Shown here: one piece after another, positions 57,600 to 64,000 of the stretch
Numbering within the stretch: position 1 is the stretch's first letter
How the letters are laid out: each line of letters begins with the position of its first letter
Origin: Odiellus spinosus
Lineage: Eukaryota; Arthropoda; Arachnida; Opiliones; Phalangiidae
Reading direction: 5' to 3'
DNA length: 64,000 nucleotides
NCBI GenBank assembly: GCA_963920705.1
Contig: OY987233.1
Location: 1,973,501 to 2,037,500, forward strand
Translations under genes and position numbers: made by a program
Notes under the pieces: generated by a model
What the model was told of the DNA's origin: nothing
What the model saw: the letters and a program-made list of their open reading frames with translations, nothing else
Database searches by the model: none

Positions 57600-58203
57600 C
57601 TTGGTGGTTTAGAGTCAAGTGTCGCTTCTTTTGCAAGTCAATCGCGAGGTCACTACGCGAACCGCGCGCGCGAAGGGGGGTGGACTATCACCGCGAATCG
57701 CGAACCGCGGCGCGTTAATTATAATCACGAGACGTTCATACACGTAAAAAACGTTCAGGCCTGCCTGATATATTTATACGTGGCGCGAAATATTAGAAAA
57801 CCCCGTATTTAGAAATAATCACAAGATCCAAAATCACATATAAAAACTTACATCAACATTTTTTGTTAAATGAGACATGTTTTTAACCGTAACGTCTACC
57901 GTCATCTATAATCGAATACAAAATGGCTCTTTCGTGTTAAATCTGCGTAATCTGAACGACTAGTTCCAGTTCAATGTTTCAGATAAGATCAAGGTTATTT
58001 CAATGTATCACTGAAAACTCCATTGTACGATATTTGGTCGGTGTTTGTATTTGGGAAACGTGGGTTTTACGTTTGTGCGGGTAATATTTACCCAAACAAA
58101 TGCACTTTTGAAATAATTTCGCTGACATGAAAGTTTAAAAACAATAAACGCTATTTCGTGTTCAATAATATATTAGTGAGTGCATGGTGATGGGTGAGCG
58201 AGT
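57600..58203. other. Upstream region of the viral gene cluster
   Basis: Contains a CG-rich block (CGCGAACCGCGCGCGCGAAG near 57657) followed by AT-rich DNA. No long frame. It probably holds divergent promoters for the small membrane protein and the viral cluster. Confidence 0.4.
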
Positions 58204-58211
58204 GTATAAAT
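58204..58211 (+). promoter_or_regulatory. TATA box upstream of the packaging ATPase
   Basis: TATAAATA lies 57 bp before the ATG at 58268. Transcription would start near 58235, leaving a short leader. All genes downstream are on the same strand with little or no spacing. Confidence 0.5.
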
Positions 58212-58267
58212 ACGCCACACTTTTAGCGTCGGATCCATTTTAGGACGAGCATTCAACCAAGATCGTC

Positions 58268-58885
58268 ATGATCCCATTTTATCACCCGTTCAACGCCATC
58301 ATGGTGGGACCCTCCCAATCAGGAAAGACTCAGCTAGTTTTAAAATTACTCGACCACAAGTCCGTAATGTTCTCGCCATCATTTAACGAGATTCACTGGT
58401 ATTACGGTGAGTGGCAACCCTTTTTCAACACTTTGAAAGAAACAGTGATTTTCAAGCCAGGCTTACCCGACCTGACCGAATACAACGGTAGCAAGCCGTG
58501 TCTTTTAATCATCGATGACCTAATGTCCGAGAATAAGGGACAAATCGGAGCGCTATTTACGAAAGGAACCCATCACAGGAACCTAAGCGTGATTTTCATT
58601 AGTCAAAACTTATTCCACCAATCAAAGGACTCACGCGATATATCTCTGAATGCTCACTATCTCATCTTAATGAAATCGCCCCGTGACACACAACAACTCG
58701 CAACAATAGCTCGTCAGATGTTCCCGGATAAATGGCGTTTTGTATTCGACGCGTATCGGGACGCTACGGGTCCGGCCTTCGGATACCTTTTACTGGACAT
58801 GAAACAACAGTGTCCTGAAAACCAACGGGTTAGAACATTGATTTTTCCGGGGGACTCGTGCGTCGTGTACGTCCCGAAGGTATAA
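58268..58885 (+). CDS. FtsK/HerA-type genome packaging ATPase
   Basis: 205 residues. Walker A GPSQSGKT is at residues 14-21 and Walker B LLIIDD at about 79-84. A sensor-like IFISQN follows near residue 117. Both size and motif spacing fit the short packaging ATPases of adintoviruses and Polintons, which pump viral DNA into preformed capsids. The ATG at 58268 gives the full family-like N-terminus; an internal Met at residue 12 is less likely. It is the first gene after the TATA box, and the next gene starts 38 bp downstream. Confidence 0.9.
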   Translation: MIPFYHPFNAIMVGPSQSGKTQLVLKLLDHKSVMFSPSFNEIHWYYGEWQPFFNTLKETVIFKPGLPDLTEYNGSKPCLLIIDDLMSENKGQIGALFTKGTHHRNLSVIFISQNLFHQSKDSRDISLNAHYLILMKSPRDTQQLATIARQMFPDKWRFVFDAYRDATGPAFGYLLLDMKQQCPENQRVRTLIFPGDSCVVYVPKV

Positions 58886-58923
58886 AACGGGGATAGGGTG
58901 GTGAATACCGTCAAAGGTGAAGA

Positions 58924-59259
58924 ATGCCTTACGCGGTAAAGTCGCAAAGAGATTTGCTCTCTGTTCTGGCCAATTCGAGACGCGCGCAACGTAGGGCTTT
59001 ATTGAAAAACGCCAAGAAATCGTTAATCGACGCTATAGCCGAGTGTGTTCATAACACCTTGTACGGCAACGTAACATTAAATAAGACCCAAGTAAAGAAA
59101 TTGGCTAGACATTCTACAAAATTAAGAAAGATTGCCAACAAGAAATTAGCTTGGAAAGTTAAACGCGACATCCTAGTTCAAGAAGGAGGAGGTTTTTTCT
59201 CACTCCTCTTTCCCATCGTTTCATCTCTGATTGGCGCCATAGCCGGAAACCAGTCTTAA
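58924..59259 (+). CDS. Small basic virion-type protein
   Basis: 111 residues, Lys/Arg-rich, ending in a Gly-rich hydrophobic segment (GGGFFSLLFPIVSSLIGAIAG). This shape, a basic body plus a hydrophobic C-terminus, is typical of small adintovirus structural proteins compared with adenovirus core or membrane-lytic proteins. No catalytic motif. It sits between the ATPase and the Pro-rich protein with 2 bp before the next start. The function is inferred from position and composition only. Confidence 0.7.
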   Translation: MPYAVKSQRDLLSVLANSRRAQRRALLKNAKKSLIDAIAECVHNTLYGNVTLNKTQVKKLARHSTKLRKIANKKLAWKVKRDILVQEGGGFFSLLFPIVSSLIGAIAGNQS

Positions 59260-59261
59260 TC

Positions 59262-59906
59262 ATGCAGTACGCTCAAAAAATGTTACTCGTCCCTAACTCG
59301 GCTCTCAAAGACGACCCCTTTCCGCACCAACAAAAACAAGTCGTAACGGCGTTAGACGGCGAAATGCACTCTATTTTGGATAGAAAGGATTTGGATGATA
59401 GTTCGAAATGGCGTTTGTACGAACAGGCGCTACAAAGGCATACTAACTTGCATAATATCGCTAAACAACCGAAACAAATATTGATAGAGGACGTCCCTAG
59501 TAAGGGTTTGAATTTAGCTTGGCTGGACAACGTTCCTCTTAGATATATATCCAGTGTTCAGAAGCTCGTTGACCAGATCGACGATATTCCCCACAAGATT
59601 AGGTGGTCAGAAACGGATGAAATAATTGTGAATAACTCTGTAATACCGGGTTCTAACATTAGGGAATTTGTCAGACCAACGTATGGTACGAAACCGCGGG
59701 GTTATTACGCTTTCACCAACTTGCTAGGTAAGTTCATGCCTCAAACAGCGTCACCGCTCCCTAAACTCCCCCTATCCAGCTTGAAAAAATTAACATCATC
59801 CCCCCTATCAGGCGTGAAAAAAAGGACTCCGTCCCCCACATCCGGAGTGAAAAAACTAACACCATCCCCCAAATGGACGCCGTACAGGACAACACCGAGA
59901 TCCTAA
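59262..59906 (+). CDS. Conserved adintovirus/Polinton protein with Pro-rich tail
   Basis: 214 residues. The N-terminal region (LVPNSALKD, DGEMHSILDRKDLDDSSKWR LYEQALQRH with a natural helical pattern) is a type often seen beside the integrase in invertebrate Polinton-like elements. The C-terminus has repeated LKKLT/SP and SGVKKxTPSP units rich in Lys, Ser and Pro. Its last 34 nt overlap the integrase start, indicating translational linkage. The function is unknown; it could be a DNA-binding or core protein. Confidence 0.7.
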   Translation: MQYAQKMLLVPNSALKDDPFPHQQKQVVTALDGEMHSILDRKDLDDSSKWRLYEQALQRHTNLHNIAKQPKQILIEDVPSKGLNLAWLDNVPLRYISSVQKLVDQIDDIPHKIRWSETDEIIVNNSVIPGSNIREFVRPTYGTKPRGYYAFTNLLGKFMPQTASPLPKLPLSSLKKLTSSPLSGVKKRTPSPTSGVKKLTPSPKWTPYRTTPRS

Positions 59907-60913
59907 GAGATATTTACTTTAAACCAGACCACGAAGGAAGTTTCGGAGGTGTGGAAAAACTGTATTCAGCCGCCAAATCGCATGGAGTTACGAGACAAGA
60001 AGTTAGAGATTGGCTTAAGGGAGAAGAGGCGTACACCCTACACAAGAGGGTTTTTAAAAAGTTTAAGCGATACAAGGTGTTGGTACATAATATAGCTGAC
60101 CAATACCAAGCCGACCTTAATGATATGCGGTCATTATCCAAACTTAATGACGGTTACAACTACATTTTGACAGTAATCGATTGTTTTAGTCGTAAAGCCT
60201 GGGGTGTACCCCTGAAAACTAAATCCGGTACGGCGATCGTTGAGGCGTTCAAGAAGGTATTTAGCGATAAAGTTCCATTGAAGTTACAAACTGACAAGGG
60301 GACTGAATTTAAGAACAAACATTTTCAAGCCTATTTAAAAGAAAAGGGCGTAAAATTTTTCACTAGCGAAAACGATGATATTAAAGCGTGTACGGTCGAG
60401 CGATTAAACCAAACCCTGAAGGCCCGGATGTACAGATATTTTACTAAAAACAACACCAAGAGATACATTGAGGTTTTAGATGATCTGGTTAAGGCTTACA
60501 ATAGTTCGAGACATTCGACCATAAAAATGACCCCCGATGAGGTTTCGGAAAAGAACGTCCTTAACGTTCTAAATAATATCTATGGGAAATACTTCAACGA
60601 GAAAAAACTTTGGAAAGAAGGTCAGAAAGATAAACCAAAGGGGCTGAGAGTGGGGGATTACGTTCGTGTTAGCCGTAACAAGATGATTTTTGAAAAAGGG
60701 TATGACGAAAATTGGACCTTGGAGATTTTTAAAATTACCGGGTTAGTAGAAAGATATCCACCCGTATACAGGCTGGAAGATTTAGCGGGAGAGCCTATAA
60801 AAGGAGTGTTCTATACTCAAGAGCTTCAGTCAGTCGACAGACCCGCGACTTACAAGATAGAGAAAGTTTTACGTAAGCGTACCAGCAAAGGACAGAAAGA
60901 GTTGTTTGTATAG
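59873..60913 (+). CDS. Retrovirus-type (rve) integrase
   Basis: 346 residues. An N-terminal helical region (VEKLYSAAKSHGVTRQEVRDW) is followed by the catalytic core. Its D-D-E residues are visible: Asp81 in QADLNDM, Asp141 in LQTDKGTEF and Glu176 in TVERLNQTLK. An SH3-like C-terminal part follows (LRVGDYVRVSRNKMIFEKG). It inserts viral DNA into the host genome. The frame is intact. It overlaps the preceding gene and is followed after 46 bp by the penton-like gene. Confidence 0.9.
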   Translation: MDAVQDNTEILRDIYFKPDHEGSFGGVEKLYSAAKSHGVTRQEVRDWLKGEEAYTLHKRVFKKFKRYKVLVHNIADQYQADLNDMRSLSKLNDGYNYILTVIDCFSRKAWGVPLKTKSGTAIVEAFKKVFSDKVPLKLQTDKGTEFKNKHFQAYLKEKGVKFFTSENDDIKACTVERLNQTLKARMYRYFTKNNTKRYIEVLDDLVKAYNSSRHSTIKMTPDEVSEKNVLNVLNNIYGKYFNEKKLWKEGQKDKPKGLRVGDYVRVSRNKMIFEKGYDENWTLEIFKITGLVERYPPVYRLEDLAGEPIKGVFYTQELQSVDRPATYKIEKVLRKRTSKGQKELFV

Positions 60914-60959
60914 TGGCTAGGTTACCCCGAATCAATGTCCAGCTGGATTCACGCTCAAG

Positions 60960-61817
60960 ATGCAGTCTCCCTTTTACCTAACGCTTCCTAGTAATGCTAG
61001 TATGAAAATTTACGCTGATAACACTACCGCCCGTTACTCTACCAAACTATCAAAAGCAATACAATTGGAGGGGAATGATTGGGAGGTGGCCTTAGTTGAG
61101 ATTATATACCCCTTATCCTTTCACAATATTAAGGAAGGCGAAGGTCACGTCCAGCTAATGGTAAACGAGCCCCTACGACTAGCAGGACCCCCGGATAAAG
61201 TTCGATCTACGGGCGGCGCGGTTGATCATCTAGAGGCATCACCTCTGGTAGGCCACACTTTTATTATCCCGGGAGGTTATTACGCGAGTTTACCCATATT
61301 AATAAAACAATTATACACTGGTCTTGAAACGTGGAAATACGGTAGTCGGATTAGTTTCATCGGTGATCCTATTTCTAATCACACGAGCATATTTGTCGGA
61401 CATTTTTCAATACTAGTCTTTTCCCCAGTTCTTACCAGGTTATTAGGGTTCAAGGATGAGTTTAAGATCTTTAGTTGCCCATCTGACAAGTCCGAGTTGA
61501 ATTTTAGAAGCGATGTTCCTGCTAGATTAAATTACTTTATTCCCGATCAACTGTTCGTCTACTCTGATATCGTAAGCAATGAGCTAGTAGGTGACACGGT
61601 AGCCCCCCTGCTCCGTATCGTTAGTGTCGAGGATAGACCCCATGGTTCGGTAATAACGAAAACATTCGATTCGCCTCACTACGTTAAAGTTGCTAAACGC
61701 TATTTTGATACGTTGGAAATGGATATAAGGACAGGCTTAGGACAAGTTGCGCCATTCGAGTTCGGACAGAGCACGTGTAAACTTCACTTTAGACCATGCC
61801 CAAACCACACGTCTTAG
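60960..61817 (+). CDS. Penton-like minor capsid protein
   Basis: 285 residues with a predicted all-beta pattern. The N-terminus (FYLTLPSNASMKIYADNT, then YSTKLSKAIQLEGNDWEVAL) and C-terminus (LEMDIRTG, then VAPFEFGQSTCKLHFRP) match the minor capsid protein of adintoviruses and Polintons, which forms the five-fold vertices. The frame is intact. Its end overlaps the next start by 22 nt. Confidence 0.85.
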   Translation: MQSPFYLTLPSNASMKIYADNTTARYSTKLSKAIQLEGNDWEVALVEIIYPLSFHNIKEGEGHVQLMVNEPLRLAGPPDKVRSTGGAVDHLEASPLVGHTFIIPGGYYASLPILIKQLYTGLETWKYGSRISFIGDPISNHTSIFVGHFSILVFSPVLTRLLGFKDEFKIFSCPSDKSELNFRSDVPARLNYFIPDQLFVYSDIVSNELVGDTVAPLLRIVSVEDRPHGSVITKTFDSPHYVKVAKRYFDTLEMDIRTGLGQVAPFEFGQSTCKLHFRPCPNHTS

Positions 61818-62200
61818 AATCACGCACCTGTGCGTATCGTGAATACTATCTCGACCAGGCTGGCGGTGGGGTTTCTAGAGTCTTTGTAGGGACCCCTAAT
61901 CAGAGAGGACATGGTATCGGTAGTATGCTCAAGGGTTTGTTCCGCTGGGCCAAGCCATTATTAATTAGGGGTGCGAAACATTTGGGCGTCAAGGCTGCTA
62001 CGACTGGCTATAAAATTCTTGGTGACGTGGCCGAAGGCCAAAATGTAAAAACCGCCGCTAAACGTCGGTTTGTCGAGACTATGGATGAAATTGTCAACCC
62101 CCAGGAAGGTTCGGGTGTTATAAAGAGACCCAAATTGAAACACCTGTCAGTCGTGAACAGGAAGCCGAGGAAGATACCGCGCGATATTTTCTCGTCCTGA
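61796..62200 (+). CDS. Small basic core or membrane-lytic protein (pX/pVI-like)
   Basis: 134 residues. The YYLDQAGGG and QRGHGIGSMLKGLFRWAKP blocks, a glycine-rich amphipathic stretch followed by a basic tail (IKRPKLKHL, NRKPRKIPRD), are characteristic of a small structural protein found between minor and major capsid genes in these viruses. GG-type sites suggest processing by the downstream protease. Comparison with adenovirus pX or pVI is by position and composition, not proven. Confidence 0.75.
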   Translation: MPKPHVLESRTCAYREYYLDQAGGGVSRVFVGTPNQRGHGIGSMLKGLFRWAKPLLIRGAKHLGVKAATTGYKILGDVAEGQNVKTAAKRRFVETMDEIVNPQEGSGVIKRPKLKHLSVVNRKPRKIPRDIFSS

Positions 62201-62207
62201 TAAAATA

Positions 62208-63540
62208 ATGTTTTCCCTCGAAGCTCTTAAGAGCGAACTCGACATTTTCGCACCAACACCCACCCAGACCAGCATCGAACATTCACAGTGTACTTGGTAC
62301 AAACCTTTATCTGCTCTAAACGATAGCTCAACTGTTGAATACCAAATTCCAGGCAATGGCGACTACTATATTGATTTGGCGCACACTATGCATTATACTC
62401 GTCTCAGTGTTACCAAAGACGATGGTGGTATATTGCCGGACGACGCTGTAATAGGTCTCGTAAACAACGCCGCTCACGCGTTGTGGCGTACTTGCGAAAT
62501 ATATTTCGGATCAACTCTAGTGACACCCGCTGCAAACAATTACTCTTATCGTGCCTACATTGAATCGCTCTTAAATTACGGGGCGGACGCCAAAACCTCA
62601 CATCTGATTTCCGCCGGCTGGGTCAAAGACGAGGGTGGAAAGATGGATGACCTGACCAACAACGCGGGATTTCTCATTAGAAAAAAAGCCGTTGAAAAAT
62701 CTATTGACATTGAATTTTACTGCCCAGTGTTTTGCGACGTTTTTAACATTCCTGAATATCTGATGAACGGTGTTGATGTTAAACATTCCTGAATATCTGA
62801 TGAACGGTGTTGATGTTAAAGTGTCTTTCGCAAGAAACAAGGATGCATTTGTTCTAATGCTCAAAGAAACCGCGAGTCTAAAAGACTGCAAAATTAATCA
62901 CAAAGAAGACGGCTTGAACGTCCGTAAAGTCAAACTTAGCCCTAAAATACTGTTAGCGCACGAAGCGGCTCTAGCCCGGAGTGCGGCCCAGTATAATTTT
63001 ACCCGTACGGAGATTAAAACGAAAACCCTGGCGGCGCTCACCCAAAGTCAGAGTTTCGACAATATATACTTGGGCGCTTTACCTACGAGGGTCATAATTG
63101 GTTTGGTCTCCAACAAAGCGTTCAAAGGAAGTTACGCCGACAACCCATTCAACTTTAAGCACTACGACTTAAACCATTTGGCCTTGTACGTTGATGACGA
63201 CCAGGTTCCTTCGAAGGCCTTGTCCCCAAATTTTACTAAAAAGCTGTTTATGAGAGAGTATTATACGATCTTTTCGGGTTGCGGAATACATTACGGGGAC
63301 AACGGTAATGACATTTCACCGTTCGAGTACGCCAATGGATCTACATTTTACGCGTTCGATTTGACGCCAGACATTTCTGCAAATAACAGTAATCATTGGA
63401 ATCCGGTTAGACAAGGTCAGTTGCGTTTGGACTTGGGATTCGCCTCAGTCTTGCCTGACGCTGTTGTCTGCGTGGTCTATTCGGAGTTTCAGAGCCTGAT
63501 TCAGATTGATAAAAATAGGAACGTTATTGTCGATTATTAA
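62208..63540 (+). pseudogene. Hexon-like major capsid protein, frame broken by a 37 bp duplication
   Basis: The first frame (62208-62792) starts MFSLEALKSELDIF and is the N-terminal jelly-roll part of the double-jelly-roll capsid protein often annotated in invertebrates as F54H12.2-like. It stops inside the second copy of a 37 bp tandem duplication (62745-62818). The second frame (from about 62770) carries the remainder, including VIGLVSNKAFKGSYADNPFN, and ends at 63540. The intact protein would be the main shell subunit. The break may be real or an assembly error, since all neighbouring viral genes are open. Confidence 0.88.
62745..62818 (+). repeat. 37 bp perfect tandem duplication
   Basis: Copies are 62745-62781 and 62782-62818. 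Because 37 is not a multiple of three, the duplication shifts the capsid frame. Confidence 0.97.
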
Positions 63541-64000
63541 TGGCCGGAACAACCACTACTGATTTGATTTACGCTTTATCAAAAACACCTTGTTTCTCGG
63601 GTGTTTACCCGTCAGATAGACTACCTTCTAAAATAACCAAATACCCTACAGCTCTGGTTATAAACTTTGACCGACAACATGACCGTGGATCGCATTGGGT
63701 GGCTGTATTTATCGACGGTTTTCGTAAAGGCTACTACTTTGACAGCTTTGGCTTACAACCATTTATACCAGCCATCCGTAAATTTCTAAACTCCAACTGC
63801 CGGAAATGGTCCTGGGGAAAAAGACAACTTCAGAGTCTCGAAAGCGACGTTTGCGGGCCGTACAGCGCCCTTTACCTCATTCATAGAAGCCATCGTAAAA
63901 GCACCAAAACATTCTTGAAAGGATTTTCTAAGAATCATCAGCTAAATGACACGAACATCGCCAGAAGATTCGTAAAGCATGTCCTACGACTGCGTACGCA
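63541..64000 (+). CDS. Adenain-like cysteine protease, partial at window end
   Basis: The ATG at 63541 follows the capsid stop directly. At least 153 residues are open to the edge. The adenain catalytic set is visible: His52 in GSHWVAVF, Asp68 in YYFDSFG, a Gln at 96 or 98, and Cys105 in DVCGPYSALYL. The family matures capsid and core proteins, here presumably the small Gly-rich core protein. Frame and active site look intact as far as seen. Confidence 0.9.

Larger units (their letters stand above)
58268..64000 (+). mobile_element. Endogenous adintovirus/Polinton-like virus, left part, runs off the window
   Basis: The gene order is packaging ATPase, small basic protein, Pro-rich protein, retrovirus-type integrase, penton-like protein, small core protein, hexon-like major capsid and adenain-like protease. 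The set matches the adintovirus/Maverick module. DNA polymerase B and the right terminal repeat are not in the window, and the left terminal repeat was not identified. The only break seen is in the major capsid gene, so the copy is either young or recently derived from an infectious virus. Confidence 0.85.

Noticed and set aside
56300-57600. Left terminal repeat of the adintovirus-like element.
   Set aside because: No partner terminus is in the window and no diagnostic end could be seen, so no boundary is claimed.
1-64000. tRNA, rRNA or snRNA genes.
   Set aside because: No cloverleaf with intact A and B boxes and no rRNA-like stretch was noticed by eye; a covariance-model scan would decide.

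Overview
The window is eukaryotic and looks like an arthropod, most likely insect, genome: it is AT-rich, has short GT-AG introns of about 65 nt, and carries BEL/Pao, ISL2EU, hAT and adintovirus/Polinton-type elements of the kind common in insects. I recognise no ordinary host gene, rRNA or tRNA. Nearly everything that can be named is a mobile element or an endogenous virus, many of them nested. The species cannot be fixed from the sequence.

Layout. 0.1-5.7 kb: remains of two recurrent but uncharacterised element-type proteins and a 1.2 kb fold-back element. 5.7-14.6 kb: an ISL2EU-type DNA transposon (copy 1) joined to a minus-strand BEL/Pao fragment. That fragment holds a small hAT element, which holds a 301 bp MITE. 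A 1,924 bp segment crossing all these junctions is present three times in tandem. 15.2-21.4 kb: a plus-strand BEL/Pao retrotransposon with a 648 bp 5' LTR, decayed gag-pol and a truncated 3' LTR, abutting a 0.9 kb MITE with 0.36 kb inverted arms. 22.3-27.0 kb: gene-free DNA with a duplicated 0.7 kb repeat. 27.0-35.4 kb: a minus-strand non-LTR retrotransposon split by a 4.7 kb inverted-repeat DNA transposon whose transposase ends in a SWIM zinc finger. 35.4-38.6 kb: a partial BEL LTR, a minisatellite and a MITE.

38.6-54.7 kb is a three-element nest. ISL2EU copy 2 (38586-54709) was entered by a nearly intact ISL2EU element of another subfamily (38906-44066; THAP-DDE transposase plus SWIM-YqaJ-PHD nuclease). 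It was also entered by a 7,969 bp P-superfamily-like element (46013-53981) with perfect 34 bp inverted ends and a 7 bp target duplication. That element carries two convergent, intron-containing genes: a P-like transposase and an unrecognised 606-residue protein with an internal decapeptide array. A 2.1 kb TCAT microsatellite fills one transposase intron. I regard this two-gene element as the best candidate for an undescribed system.

58.2-64.0 kb holds the left part of an endogenous adintovirus/Polinton-like virus on the plus strand: packaging ATPase, two small virion-type proteins, retrovirus-type integrase, penton-like minor capsid, a small basic core protein, major capsid (interrupted by a 37 bp tandem duplication) and an adenain-like protease running off the window. 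DNA polymerase B and the far terminus would lie beyond the edge.
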